NCBI GenBank assembly: GCA_025924815.1
Contig: JAICHQ010000004.1
Span: 18,331-82,330 of the forward strand
DNA length: 64,000 bases
Direction of reading: 5' to 3'
Origin: Nocardioides sp.
GTDB taxonomy: Bacteria > Actinomycetota > Actinomycetes > Propionibacteriales > Nocardioidaceae
Shown: positions 40,909 through 50,967 of the stretch, one piece after another
Position numbering within the stretch: the first letter of the stretch is position 1
Layout of the letters: the number at the start of each line of letters is the position of its first letter
Notes under the pieces: generated by a model
Database searches by the model: none
Told to the model about the DNA's origin: nothing
The model's input: the letters and a program-made list of their open reading frames with translations, nothing else
Program-made: the position numbers and the translations under genes

Positions 40909-42234
40909 ATGCGCGCGGTTGGGCGGTTCGGGTCCGTGTTGCGGGCCGGGGAGGAGTACGCCGTGGGGCTCACCGAGGCTGACGCCGTCCGCCGGGTGGC
41001 GATGGTCAGCGTGCACACGTCGCCGCTCGACCAGCCGGGCACGGGCGACGCCGGGGGCCTGAACGTCTACGTCCTCGAGCTCTCCCGCCGCCTGGCCGAG
41101 GCCGGCATCGAGGTGGACATCTTCACCAGGGCGACCTCGTCGCGGACGGACCCGGTCGTCGAGGCCGGTGACGGGATCACCGTGCGCAACATCCACGCCG
41201 GCCCGTTCGAGGGGCTCGGCAAGGGCGAGCTCCCCGGACAGCTGTGCACGTTCGCCCGCGAGGTGCTGCGAGCCGAGGCCGGTCTGCCTCTCGGGCACTA
41301 CGACCTGGTCCACTCCCACTACTGGCTGTCCGGCCAGGTCGGCGCCCTGGCCCGCGACCGGTGGGGTGTCCCGCTGGTGCACACGATGCACACGATGGCC
41401 AAGGTCAAGAACGGCGCGGTGGCCAGCGGCGACCTGCCCGAGCCGGCGGCACGCATCATCGGCGAGGAGCAGGTGGTCGAGGCCGCCGACATGCTGGTCG
41501 CCAGCACCGACCTCGAGGCCGAGCAGCTGGTCGGTCTGTACGACGCCGACCCGGGCCGCGTCGAGGTGGTCCATCCGGGGGTCGACCTCAACGTCTTCCG
41601 GCCGCGGGACACCCACGCGGCACGCGAGCACCTGTCGCTTCCGCTCGACGCCCACGTCGTCCTGTTCGCCGGGCGGCTCCAGCCGCTCAAGGGGCCCGAC
41701 GTGCTGCTCCGGGCCGTCGCCGACCTGCTCGAGCACGAGCCCGGGCTGAGGTCGCGGCTCGTCGTCCCGATCGTCGGTGGACCCTCCGGCACGGGACTCG
41801 ACCACCCCGAGGCACTGGCCGACCTGGCCGCCGAGCTCGCGATCTCCGACGTGGTCAGGTTCGTGCCACCGGTCCCACCCGCGGAGCTGGCGGTCTGGGA
41901 CGCGGCCGCCTCGCTGGTCGCCGTACCGTCGTACAACGAGTCGTTCGGCCTCGTCGCGGCCGAGGCCCAGGCCGCCGGCACCCCGGTCGTCGCGGCCGCC
42001 GTCGGTGGGCTCACCACCGTGGTGGCCGACGGGGTGAGCGGGCTGCTGCTCGACACCCACGAGCCCCGGGCGTGGGCACATGCGATCGGCCGGGTGCTGC
42101 TCGACGACGGGCTGCGGGCCACGCTCTCCGCGGGAGCCAACTCCCGGAGTCGCGCCTTCTCGTGGGAGGACACGGCCGAGCGCACGCTCGACGTCTACGG
42201 GCGTGCTCGCGCCGCCCTTCGCGAGCTGGTCTGA
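40909..42234 (+). CDS. mshA: D-inositol-3-phosphate glycosyltransferase (mycothiol biosynthesis)
   Basis: [58 protein letters not shown]. Confidence 0.92.
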   Translation: MRAVGRFGSVLRAGEEYAVGLTEADAVRRVAMVSVHTSPLDQPGTGDAGGLNVYVLELSRRLAEAGIEVDIFTRATSSRTDPVVEAGDGITVRNIHAGPFEGLGKGELPGQLCTFAREVLRAEAGLPLGHYDLVHSHYWLSGQVGALARDRWGVPLVHTMHTMAKVKNGAVASGDLPEPAARIIGEEQVVEAADMLVASTDLEAEQLVGLYDADPGRVEVVHPGVDLNVFRPRDTHAAREHLSLPLDAHVVLFAGRLQPLKGPDVLLRAVADLLEHEPGLRSRLVVPIVGGPSGTGLDHPEALADLAAELAISDVVRFVPPVPPAELAVWDAAASLVAVPSYNESFGLVAAEAQAAGTPVVAAAVGGLTTVVADGVSGLLLDTHEPRAWAHAIGRVLLDDGLRATLSAGANSRSRAFSWEDTAERTLDVYGRARAALRELV

Positions 42235-42254
42235 TCCGGTCGTAGGGTCGAGGC

Positions 42255-42761
42255 ATGAGTGACCCGGCCCAGGTGCTGCGCGACTACCTGACCGACAACG
42301 ACCTCGAGTTCGATGAGCGTCAGGGGTCGTTCAGCTTCGCGCTGCCCGGCGAGCGCAAGCTCCAGACGCCGGTGCGGCTCGACGTCGGGCCGCACGCCCT
42401 CGGTGTGCACGCGTTCGTGTGCCGCAACCCGGACGAGAACCACGAGCGCGTCTACCGCTGGCTGCTGGAGCGCAACCTCAAGACGTACGCCGTCTCCTAC
42501 GCCGTGGACCACCTGGGAGACATCTACCTCGATGCCCGGTTGCCGCTGTCGCTGGTCACTGCCGAGGAGATCGACCGGCTGCTCGGCGCGGTGCTGATCC
42601 ATGCCGACGGCTCCTTCAACACGATCCTCGAGCTCGGCTTCGCCTCCTCGATCCGCAAGGAGTGGGAGTGGCGCAACCTGCGCGGCGAGTCGACGCGCAA
42701 CCTGGACGCCTTCCGCGGCTGGCTCGAAACCGACGTGACGCCGGAGGGCGAGCGGCCCTAG
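42255..42761 (+). CDS. YbjN-domain protein
   Basis: VLRDYLTDNDLEFDERQGSFSFALPGERKLQTPVRL; neighbour of mshA as in mycobacteria (Rv0486-Rv0487). Confidence 0.85.
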   Translation: MSDPAQVLRDYLTDNDLEFDERQGSFSFALPGERKLQTPVRLDVGPHALGVHAFVCRNPDENHERVYRWLLERNLKTYAVSYAVDHLGDIYLDARLPLSLVTAEEIDRLLGAVLIHADGSFNTILELGFASSIRKEWEWRNLRGESTRNLDAFRGWLETDVTPEGERP

Positions 42762-42770
42762 CCTCCGTGG

Positions 42771-43421
42771 GTGGAGTGGCCCTTCTTCGCCCTGCGGATC
42801 GTCAGCGGGAAGGTGCTGCTGCGCGGCGTGACCGACGGCGACCTGGACCCCTTGGTGGCCGCCCTCCCCGGCGACCTCGAGCTCGACCCACACCTGGAGA
42901 GGTTCGCGCCGCTGCCCGAGGTCCGTGATCGGGAGCGGCGGCTCGTCGCAGGTCTCTGGCGCCACCGTGGGCTGTGGTCACCCTCCTCGTGGTGCCTCGA
43001 CCTGGTCGTCGAGCACGCCGGCCGAGTCGTCGGGATCCAGTCACTCGAAGGTGACGACTTCCCCACCCTGCGCACCGTCGACTCCGCTTCCTGGCTGGAG
43101 CCAGGCATGCGCGGGCGAGGGCTCGGCACCGCCATGCGGGCCGGGATCATGGCCCTCGCCTTCGGCCACCTGGGGGCCGACGCCGCCGTCTCCTCGGCCG
43201 AGCACTCCAACGCCGCATCACTGGCCGTCTCGCGCCGGCTCGGGTACGTCGACAACGGCGTCGGCCGCGTGCACGGAGCGCAGGGCGCCGTCGACCTCCA
43301 GTACCTCCGGCTCTCCCGGGAGTCGTGGCGTGCGTCCGGTTTCACCGCGGAGGTCACCGGAGTCGAGCGGTGCCTGCCCTGGTTCGGGCTCGGCCCCGAA
43401 GTCGGCCCCGAGGTCGGCTGA
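42771..43421 (+). CDS. GNAT-family N-acetyltransferase
   Basis: LEPGMRGRGLGTAMRAGIMALAFGHLGADAAVSSAEHSNAASLAVSRRLGY. Confidence 0.9.
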   Translation: MEWPFFALRIVSGKVLLRGVTDGDLDPLVAALPGDLELDPHLERFAPLPEVRDRERRLVAGLWRHRGLWSPSSWCLDLVVEHAGRVVGIQSLEGDDFPTLRTVDSASWLEPGMRGRGLGTAMRAGIMALAFGHLGADAAVSSAEHSNAASLAVSRRLGYVDNGVGRVHGAQGAVDLQYLRLSRESWRASGFTAEVTGVERCLPWFGLGPEVGPEVG

Positions 43422-43461
43422 GCTCGCGGGCGACGACGTTCACGGCGGCAGCATCTCCGGC

Positions 43462-44385
43462 TCAGGCCGTCGGCGCTGCGACCTCGTCCGAGCGAGGTTC
43501 GGCGCTCTGCGACCGAGACCTCCTCCTGGCGACCGCGACCCCGACCAGGGCGAGCGCGCCACCGGCGTACGCCATGACGGGTGGCGTCTCGCCGAGGAAG
43601 ACCCAGCCCATCAGGATCGTCAGCGGCGGCACGAGGTAGGTCATGATGCCGAGGCTGCTCGCGGTCATGTGCTGCAGCGCGAAGGCGTAGGTCGTGAACG
43701 CGATCGAGGTCGGGAACAGCCCCAGGTACACCACCCACCAGAGGTCGGAGGCGGAGGCGTCGCGGGCGGAGGAGACCAGCTGGCCCGCGAACGGCAGGCA
43801 GGCGACCGCGCCGATCGTGCAGGCGAGCCAGGTGACGTGGAGCGCGGACAGGCGTGAGACCAGCGGTTTCTGCACCACGAGCGCGACCGAGTACACCAAC
43901 GCCGCGAGGAGGCACAGGAGCACGCCCGCGACGTCGTTGTGGCCGGACGGCTGGGAGACACCGATCAGGACCACTCCGGCGAACGCGAGCACCAGCCCGA
44001 CGGCGAGCCAGGGTGTGAACCGCTCGCCGAGGAAGATCGTGGCGAGGACGGCGATCAGGACCGGGGAGATCTGGATCAGCATCGCCGACGTACCGGCGTC
44101 GACGTGGTGCTCGCCCTGGTTGAGGGCGACGTTGTAGACGCCGAACCACAGCACCCCGATCACGACGAGGCCCAGCCAGTCGCGTCCGCTCGGGCGGTGG
44201 AGGCCGCGTGACAGCGCGACGGCGCCCAGGGCGATCGAGCCCACGACCAGCCGGCCCAGCGACAGGCCGCCGGCAGTGAAGTCGTGCCCGAGGTGCCGGA
44301 TCGCCACGAAGGCGGACGCCCACAGCACCAGCGTGGTGGCCACGGCGGCCAGCGGCAGCCAGGGGCGGTCGGTCATCGGCACCAC
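43462..44385 (-). CDS. EamA/DMT-family transporter
   Basis: Ten hydrophobic segments; LWASAFVAIRHLG; PPLTILMGWVFLGE. Confidence 0.9.
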   Translation of the reverse strand: MVPMTDRPWLPLAAVATTLVLWASAFVAIRHLGHDFTAGGLSLGRLVVGSIALGAVALSRGLHRPSGRDWLGLVVIGVLWFGVYNVALNQGEHHVDAGTSAMLIQISPVLIAVLATIFLGERFTPWLAVGLVLAFAGVVLIGVSQPSGHNDVAGVLLCLLAALVYSVALVVQKPLVSRLSALHVTWLACTIGAVACLPFAGQLVSSARDASASDLWWVVYLGLFPTSIAFTTYAFALQHMTASSLGIMTYLVPPLTILMGWVFLGETPPVMAYAGGALALVGVAVARRRSRSQSAEPRSDEVAAPTA

Positions 44386-44412
44386 GTCAGCCTAGGGACG
44401 GGCACCGACACC

Positions 44413-44450
44413 TGCGAGCGGGTATCGGACCTCGAGGTCCCCCGCTCGCA
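44413..44450. promoter_or_regulatory. Nested palindrome in the divergent eamA/lutA intergenic region
   Basis: TGCGAGCGGG-tatc-GGACCTCGAGGTCC-CCCGCTCGCA; inner 14-mer is a perfect palindrome, outer arms are perfect. Confidence 0.6.
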
Positions 44451-44500
44451 CGGGGTCGTCGGACCGGTGCCGGTGGGCGCACAGCGGCATGATGGGGAGC

Positions 44501-45277
44501 ATGCGCGTCGCACTGATGGTCACGTGTGTGAACGACGCGTTGTTCCCCGGCGTCGGTCGTGCCGTGGTCACCGTGCTGGAGCGCCTCGGGGTCGAGGTCG
44601 AGTTCCCGGAGGCCCAGACCTGCTGCGGACAGCCGATGGTCAACACCGGGTATCTCGACGAGGCGGTGCCCGCGGTGCGCAGCTTCGTCGCGGCGTTCGC
44701 CGGGTACGACGCCGTGGTGGCGCCGTCGGGATCCTGTGCCGGCTCCGCACGGCACCAGCACGGGATGGTGGCCGAGCGGGCCCGGGACGCCCGCCTCCAC
44801 GAGGCGGTCACCGAGCTCGGGCCGAAGGTCCACGAGCTCAGCGAGTTCCTGGTCGACGTGCTCGGTGTGACCGACGTCGGTGCGTCGTTCCCGCACCGCG
44901 TCACCTACCACCCGACCTGTCACTCGCTACGGCTCCTGGGCGTGGGCGACCGGCCCCGGCGACTCCTCGAGGCCGTGCGCGGGCTGGAGCTGGTGGACCT
45001 TCCGGCTGCGGAGGAGTGCTGCGGCTTCGGGGGCACGTTCGCGGTGAAGAACCCCGACCTCTCGGTCGCGATGGGGGCGGACAAGGCACGACACGTCCGC
45101 GAGACCGACGCCGAGGTGCTCGTCGCCGGCGACAGCTCCTGCCTGATGCACGTCGGCGGCGTCCTCTCGCGCGAGCGCTCCGGCGTCCGGGTGATGCACC
45201 TGGCCGAGGTGCTGGCGTCCACGTCGTCCACGCCGGTGCTCCCGACGGGTTCGACCGACGAGGTGGACCACCCATGA
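44501..45277 (+). CDS. lutA: L-lactate utilisation Fe-S protein LutA/LldE
   Basis: ALMVTCVNDALFPGVGRAVVTVLERLGVEVEFPEAQTCCGQPMVNTGY; AEECCGFGGTFAVKNP. Confidence 0.92.
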   Translation: MRVALMVTCVNDALFPGVGRAVVTVLERLGVEVEFPEAQTCCGQPMVNTGYLDEAVPAVRSFVAAFAGYDAVVAPSGSCAGSARHQHGMVAERARDARLHEAVTELGPKVHELSEFLVDVLGVTDVGASFPHRVTYHPTCHSLRLLGVGDRPRRLLEAVRGLELVDLPAAEECCGFGGTFAVKNPDLSVAMGADKARHVRETDAEVLVAGDSSCLMHVGGVLSRERSGVRVMHLAEVLASTSSTPVLPTGSTDEVDHP

Positions 45278-46743
45278 CCGCGACCTTCGTCGGGATGCCG
45301 GCCTTCCCCGTGGCGGCTCGCGACGCGTTGGCCGACACCCAGCTGCGCCACAACCTGGCGCAGGCGACCCACACGATCCGCGACAAGCGGGCGCGCGTGA
45401 TCGACGAGCTGCCGGAGTGGGAGGAGCTCCGTCAGGCGGGTGCCGACCTCAAGGACGCGGCGCTGCTGCGGCTGGACGAGCATCTGGTGCGGCTCGAGGA
45501 GTCGCTGACCGCCGCGGGGGCCGTGGTGCACTGGGCCCGCGACGCCGCCGAGGCGTGCCGGATCGTCGCCGACGTCGCGACGGCCCGCGGCGCCGACGAG
45601 GTCGTCAAGGTGAAGTCGATGGTCACCCAGGAGATCGGCCTCAACGAGGCGCTCGCGGCGGAGGGCATCTCCGCCTGGGAGACCGACCTGGCCGAGCTGA
45701 TCGTCCAGCTCGGCGACGACCTGCCCTCGCACATCCTGGTGCCCGCGATCCACCGCAACCGCGCGGAGATCCGCGAGATCTTCCGCTCCCGGATGGGTGC
45801 CTCCGGTCGGTCCGCACCGGACGACCTGACCGACGACCCGGGCGAGCTCGCCAACGCCGCCCGGCTGCACCTGCGGGAGAAGTTCCTGCGTGCGAAGGTC
45901 GGGGTCTCGGGTGCCAACTTCGCGGTCGCCGAGACCGGAACCCTGGTGGTCGTCGAGTCCGAGGGAAACGGCCGGATGTGCCTGACGCTGCCCGAGGTGC
46001 TGATCTCCGTGGTCGGCATCGAGAAGGTGGTGCCCACATTCGCGGACCTCGACGTCTTCCTGCGTCTGCTCCCGCGCTCCTCGACGGGTGAGCGGATGAA
46101 CCCCTACACGTCGATGTGGACCGGGGTCACACCCGGAGACGGGCCGCAGGAGGTGCACGTCGTGCTTCTCGACAACGGCCGCACCCGCGCGCTCGCCGAT
46201 CGCGTCGGCCGCCAGGCGCTGCGCTGCATCCGTTGCTCCGCCTGCCTCAACGTCTGCCCGGTGTACGAACGGGTCGGCGGCCACGCATACGGCTCGGTCT
46301 ACCCAGGCCCGATCGGCGCGATCCTCAACCCTTTGCTGCGCGGGGTGGGCCACGACTCCCAGGTCGACTCCCTGCCTTACGCCTCGACGCTGTGCGGCGC
46401 GTGCTACGAGGTGTGCCCGGTCAAGATCGACATCCCGTCGGTGCTGGTGGACCTGCGGACGCAGGTCGTCGACTCGCGACGGGGTCGGTTGCCGGGGGTC
46501 GAGGCCCTGACGATGCGCTCCGCCGGCTGGACCTTCTCCGATGCGGGGCGGCTGGCGCGGGCGGAGCGCGTCTCGGGCCTGGCCGGCCGGGTCTGGAGCC
46601 GTGTCGGTCGTACGTCCCTCCCGGGCGGCCGGTGGGCCTTGGGGATGCTGCCCGGTCCCGGGGCGGCCTGGACCTCCGCGCGCGACCTCCCGGCACCGCC
46701 CCGCGAGTCGTTCCGGGCCTGGTGGCGGAGGACCCGCTCGTGA
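45274..46743 (+). CDS. lutB: L-lactate utilisation Fe-S protein LutB/LldF
   Basis: VKVKSMVTQEIGLNEAL; CIRCSACLNVCPVYERVGGHAYGSVYPGPIGA; CGACYEVCPVKIDIP. Confidence 0.95.
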   Translation: MTATFVGMPAFPVAARDALADTQLRHNLAQATHTIRDKRARVIDELPEWEELRQAGADLKDAALLRLDEHLVRLEESLTAAGAVVHWARDAAEACRIVADVATARGADEVVKVKSMVTQEIGLNEALAAEGISAWETDLAELIVQLGDDLPSHILVPAIHRNRAEIREIFRSRMGASGRSAPDDLTDDPGELANAARLHLREKFLRAKVGVSGANFAVAETGTLVVVESEGNGRMCLTLPEVLISVVGIEKVVPTFADLDVFLRLLPRSSTGERMNPYTSMWTGVTPGDGPQEVHVVLLDNGRTRALADRVGRQALRCIRCSACLNVCPVYERVGGHAYGSVYPGPIGAILNPLLRGVGHDSQVDSLPYASTLCGACYEVCPVKIDIPSVLVDLRTQVVDSRRGRLPGVEALTMRSAGWTFSDAGRLARAERVSGLAGRVWSRVGRTSLPGGRWALGMLPGPGAAWTSARDLPAPPRESFRAWWRRTRS

Positions 46744-47342
46744 GTGCGCGGGAGGAGATCCTGGCCCGGGTCAGGACCGCCCTGGCGGGGGTGCCCGATC
46801 CACCCGCCGCCGCGGTGCCGCGGCGTACGGCTGCGGCGGATGACGACGTCGTGGCCCTGTTCTGCGAGCGGGTCGCCGACTACCGGGCCCGGGTCGAGCG
46901 GTGCCCCGCGGCGGAGCTCGACGGACGGGTCCGTGCCGCGCTGCCCGAGGGCGCGCGCGTCGTCGTGCCGGCCGGCCTCGACCTCGACGTCCCGGGCGCG
47001 GTCGTCGACGACGGTCTCTCAGCCGCCCGGCTGGACGCGATGGAGGCCGTCGTCAGCCGCGCCCGGCTCGGGATCGCCGAGACCGGCACGATCGTCCTGG
47101 ACCACGGGCCGGGCCAGGGACGGCGAGCCCTCAGCCTGGTGCCCGACCACCACGTCTGCGTCGTCGACGCCTCCCAGGTGGTCGCCGACGTCCCGGACGC
47201 GATGGACCTCCTCGACGGGGCCGGCGTCCTGACCTGGATCAGCGGGCCGTCGGCCACCAGCGACATCGAGCTCGACCGGGTCGAGGGCGTCCACGGGCCG
47301 CGGCGCCTGCACGTGATCGTGGTGGGGGACACGGCCGAGTAG
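46740..47342 (+). CDS. lutC: LUD-domain lactate utilisation protein LutC
   Basis: VSRARLGIAETGTIVLDHGPGQGRRALSLVPDHHVCVV. Confidence 0.9.
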   Translation: MSAREEILARVRTALAGVPDPPAAAVPRRTAAADDDVVALFCERVADYRARVERCPAAELDGRVRAALPEGARVVVPAGLDLDVPGAVVDDGLSAARLDAMEAVVSRARLGIAETGTIVLDHGPGQGRRALSLVPDHHVCVVDASQVVADVPDAMDLLDGAGVLTWISGPSATSDIELDRVEGVHGPRRLHVIVVGDTAE

Positions 47343-47388
47343 GCCGACAACTCGCGCGGACGGCGCCCCGAGGTGGATAATCGAGGTG

Positions 47389-47607
47389 ATGACTACCTCA
47401 GCAGCACCCAGACGGCATCTGGCCAGCAGCCCGTTCAAACCGGATCCGGAGCCCACGATCGAGCACTACGAAGTCGACGACCTGGTGTCGCACGACTCCT
47501 ACGGCATGGGACGCGTCCTCCACGTGGAAGGCGCCGCGGTGACGGTCGACTTCCGCTCGCAGACCGTCCGAATCCCGAGCCCGTTCCACAAGATGGCCAA
47601 GCTGTAG
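47389..47607 (+). CDS. 72-aa protein with KOW/Tudor-like fold signature
   Basis: VDDLVSHDSYGMGRVLHVEGAAVTVDFRSQTVRIPSPFHKMAKL; GATAAT 7 nt before ATG. Confidence 0.6.
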   Translation: MTTSAAPRRHLASSPFKPDPEPTIEHYEVDDLVSHDSYGMGRVLHVEGAAVTVDFRSQTVRIPSPFHKMAKL

Positions 47608-47615
47608 CCAGGCCC

Positions 47616-48293
47616 TCACAGGTCGAGCTTGTAGCCCAGCCCGCGCACGGTGACCAACATCGCCGGGTGTGACGGGTCGGGCTCCAGTTTCGCGCGCAGT
47701 CGCTTGACGTGGACGTCGAGGGTCTTGGTGTCGCCGACATAGTCCGAGCCCCAGACCCGGTCGATGAGCTGTCCGCGGGTCAGCACGCGCCCGGGGTTGC
47801 GCAAGAACAGCTCGAGCAGCTCGAACTCCTTCAGCGGCAGCCGCTGCGGCTTCCCGTCCACCGTGACGACGTGCCGCTCGACGTCCATCCGCACCGGGCC
47901 GGCCTCGAGGGTCGTCGGCGCGAGATCGGGCTCCGTGCCACGACGCAGAACGGCCCTGATCCGCGCCACCAGCTCCCGTGGTGAGTACGGCTTGGTCACG
48001 TAGTCGTCCGCGCCGAGCTCCAGGCCGACGATCTTGTCGACCTCGTCGTCCTTGGCGCTGACCATGATCACCGGCACCTGCGAGACCGCTCGGATCCGGC
48101 GGCAGACCTCGGTGCCGGGCAGGCCCGGCAGCATCAGGTCGAGCAGCACGATGTCGGCGCCGTTGCGGTCGAACTCCGAGAGCGCGTCCGGGCCGGTGGC
48201 GGCCAGGGACACGTCGTACCCCTCCTTGCGCAGCAGGTACGACAGCGCGTCGGCGTAGCTCTCCTCGTCCTCGACGACCAGCACTCGCGTCAT
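47616..48293 (-). CDS. regX3: Response regulator RegX3
   Basis: TRVLVVEDEESYADALSYLLRKEGYDV; OmpR-type winged helix; synteny with gpm/senX3. Confidence 0.92.
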   Translation of the reverse strand: MTRVLVVEDEESYADALSYLLRKEGYDVSLAATGPDALSEFDRNGADIVLLDLMLPGLPGTEVCRRIRAVSQVPVIMVSAKDDEVDKIVGLELGADDYVTKPYSPRELVARIRAVLRRGTEPDLAPTTLEAGPVRMDVERHVVTVDGKPQRLPLKEFELLELFLRNPGRVLTRGQLIDRVWGSDYVGDTKTLDVHVKRLRAKLEPDPSHPAMLVTVRGLGYKLDL

Positions 48294-49423
48294 GTCGGGT
48301 ACTCCTCTTGCCGGGATCGGGGGAGGGACACCGTGAAGGTCGAGCCCTGGCCCTCCAGGGACCAGACGCGCACGTCGCCTCCGTGGGTGGCCGCGACGTG
48401 CTTGACGATCGACAGTCCGAGGCCGGTGCCGCCGGTGGACCGGTGCCGGGCCGGGTCGACGCGGTAGAAGCGCTCGAAGATGCGGTCCTGCTCGTCCTGC
48501 GGGATGCCGATGCCCTGGTCGACCACCGAGATCTCGACCATGTCCTCGTGGGCCTTGGTCGAGACGAGCACGGTCGAGTCGCTGCCGGAGTAGGCCACGG
48601 CGTTCGCGACGAGGTTGGTGATGGCTGCGGACACCTGCTCCTCGTTGCCGAAGACGGTGAGCCCGGAGGTACCACCGGTGACGACCGAGATGTTCTTGTT
48701 CTCGGCGTCCGTGACGGTGGCGTCGACGGACCTCTTGACGACGTCGTCGACCTGCACGACCGCGGGTGCCTCGAGCGGCTCGTCGCCCTGGAGGCGGGAG
48801 AGCTCGATGATCTGCTGGACCATCCGTGAGAGGCGGTCGCTCTCGGTGAGCATCCGCCCCGCGAACCGCTCGACGGCCACCGGGTCGTCCGAGGCGTCGC
48901 CGACGGCCTCCGCCAGCAGCCTGATCGCACCGACCGGGGTCTTGAGCTCGTGGGAGACGTTCGCGACGAAGTCGCGGCGCACCGCCTCCACGCGCCGTTC
49001 GCGGGTGCGGTCCTCGACGAGGACGAGCACCAGGCGCGAGCTCAGCTGCGCCACGCGTGCGGTGACGGTGCGTGGCGGGCCACTCGGGCGCGGCAGGGTC
49101 AGCTCGGTCTCGCGGATCTGACCGTCGCGGCGCACGTCGTGGACAAGGTCGGCGAGCTCGGGGGAGACCAGCCGATGGCCGCGCACCAGGCCGAACGAGA
49201 GCGCGGGTGCCGACGCCTTGAGCACCTCGTCGTCGTCGTCGACCACGACGGCGCTCGAACGCAGCACGGACAGCACGGTGGCGACGCCGGCCGGCAGGGT
49301 CGGCTCGTCGCGGGGCGCTGCGGCTGACTGCTGGCGCTCGCTGACGTGCCAGGCCAGCACGGCACCGCCGGCGACGATGGCCCCGATGAGCACGGCGACA
49401 AAAGCCTGCGTCGTGGGGCTCAC
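48290..49423 (-). CDS. senX3: Sensor histidine kinase SenX3
   Basis: RRDFVANVSHELKTPVGAIRLLAEAVGDA; STGGTGLGLSIVKHVAATHGG. Confidence 0.92.
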   Translation of the reverse strand: MSPTTQAFVAVLIGAIVAGGAVLAWHVSERQQSAAAPRDEPTLPAGVATVLSVLRSSAVVVDDDDEVLKASAPALSFGLVRGHRLVSPELADLVHDVRRDGQIRETELTLPRPSGPPRTVTARVAQLSSRLVLVLVEDRTRERRVEAVRRDFVANVSHELKTPVGAIRLLAEAVGDASDDPVAVERFAGRMLTESDRLSRMVQQIIELSRLQGDEPLEAPAVVQVDDVVKRSVDATVTDAENKNISVVTGGTSGLTVFGNEEQVSAAITNLVANAVAYSGSDSTVLVSTKAHEDMVEISVVDQGIGIPQDEQDRIFERFYRVDPARHRSTGGTGLGLSIVKHVAATHGGDVRVWSLEGQGSTFTVSLPRSRQEEYPT

Positions 49424-49472
49424 ACCCAGAGCGTACGCACCCGACGCCGCTCGTCGGTCTCCACGACCGGGT

Positions 49473-49505
49473 GCTCACGGACTGTTCACGGGGCGTTCAC
49501 CGCCC
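49473..49505. promoter_or_regulatory. PHO-box-like direct repeats between senX3 and phoU
   Basis: GCTCACGGACT / GTTCACGGGGC / GTTCACCGCCC, exact 11-bp period. Confidence 0.65.
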
Positions 49506-49543
49506 GACCCCGTCCGGTCACCTTCACCGCCTACCGTCGCGGC

Positions 49544-50200
49544 ATGCGCGAAGCGTTCCACGAGCAGCTGGACTCGATCTTCTCCGACCTCGCCGAGATC
49601 TGTCAGGAGGTGGAGACGGCTGTCCGTCACGCGACCCGGGCACTGCTCGACGGTGACGCGGAGGTCGCCGAGCAGGTGATCGCCGCCGATGCGAACATCG
49701 ACGCGGCCCGAGAGAGGGTCGAGGACACGGCGTTCTCGCTGCTCTCGCTCCAGCAGCCCGTCGCCGGAGACCTCCGCGTCGTGGTCTCGGCGCTGCGCAT
49801 GGTCAGCGAGCTCGAGCGGATGGGTGACCTCTCGGTGCACGTCGCCAAGATCGCGCGACTGCGCGTGCCCGACCTCGCCGTGCCCCGCGAGGCGAGGCCG
49901 ACGATCGCGCGCATGGGGGAGGTCGCCGAGGACATGGTGCGGCGGGTGGCGTCGGTGATCGTCGAGAAGGACGTGGAGGCCGCGATCGAGCTCGGCCGCG
50001 ACGACGAGGAGATGGACCAGCTCCGACGCGGCAGCTTCGCCCAGCTGCTGGGCGAGGACTGGGAGCACGGTGTCGAGTCCGCGGTCGACATCGCTCTCCT
50101 GGGCCGCTACTACGAGCGGATCGCCGACCACGCCGTGTCGGTCGCCAACCGCGTCGTGTTCGCGGTCACCGGCCGGTACCCGGTCGCCCAGGAGGCCTGA
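49544..50200 (+). CDS. phoU: Phosphate signalling complex protein PhoU
   Basis: MREAFHEQLDSIFSDLAEICQEVETAVRHATRALLDGDAEVAEQVIAADANID; ERIADHAVSVANRV. Confidence 0.93.
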   Translation: MREAFHEQLDSIFSDLAEICQEVETAVRHATRALLDGDAEVAEQVIAADANIDAARERVEDTAFSLLSLQQPVAGDLRVVVSALRMVSELERMGDLSVHVAKIARLRVPDLAVPREARPTIARMGEVAEDMVRRVASVIVEKDVEAAIELGRDDEEMDQLRRGSFAQLLGEDWEHGVESAVDIALLGRYYERIADHAVSVANRVVFAVTGRYPVAQEA

Positions 50201-50222
50201 GCGCCCCGGCGGCCGACGGGTA

Positions 50223-50966
50223 CTAGCGGCCCTGCTGCGCCACCGCCGCCGCGGCTTCCGCGGCGGCGTCGGGGTCGAGGTACCGACCACCTCGGACGAC
50301 CGGCCTCAGGTCGTCGTCGAGCTCGTAGACCAGCGGCATCCCGGTGGGGATGTTGAGCCCGGCGATGTCGTCGTCGCTGATGTCGTCGAGATGCTTCACG
50401 ATCGCCCGCAGGCTGTTGCCGTGCGCGGCCACGAGCACGGTGCGCCCCGATCGCAGGTCGTCGGCCATCGGCCCGCCCCAGTAGGGGAGCAGGCGCCCGA
50501 TGACGTCCTTCAGGCACTCGGCCCGGGGTAGCTCGTCGCCGAGGTCGGCGTAGCGGACGTCGTGGGCCTGCGAGTACTCGTCGTCGTCGTCCAGCGGTGG
50601 CGGGGGGACGTCGAAGGATCGGCGCCAGAGCATGAACTGCTCCTCGCCGTACTGCCTGAGGGTCTCCCTCTTGTCCTTGCCCTGGAGCGCTCCGTAGTGA
50701 CGTTCGTTGAGCCGCCAGCTGCGCCGCACGGGGATCCAGTGCCGGTCGGCGACGTCGAGACCGATCGCGGCGGTGCTGATCGCGCGACGCAGCAGTGAGG
50801 TGTGGACGACGTCCGGCAGGATGCCGGCGTCCCGCAGCTGCTCACCACCCACCCGCGCCTCGTCACGACCCCGGTCCGACAGCGCCACGTCGACCCATCC
50901 TGTGAAGAGGTTCTCGGCGTTCCAGAGGCTCTCGCCGTGGCGGAGCAGGACGAGCGTGTGGGGCAT
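50223..50966 (-). CDS. gpmA: 2,3-bisphosphoglycerate-dependent phosphoglycerate mutase
   Basis: [47 protein letters not shown]. Confidence 0.95.
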   Translation of the reverse strand: MPHTLVLLRHGESLWNAENLFTGWVDVALSDRGRDEARVGGEQLRDAGILPDVVHTSLLRRAISTAAIGLDVADRHWIPVRRSWRLNERHYGALQGKDKRETLRQYGEEQFMLWRRSFDVPPPPLDDDDEYSQAHDVRYADLGDELPRAECLKDVIGRLLPYWGGPMADDLRSGRTVLVAAHGNSLRAIVKHLDDISDDDIAGLNIPTGMPLVYELDDDLRPVVRGGRYLDPDAAAEAAAAVAQQGR

Positions 50967-50967
50967 G

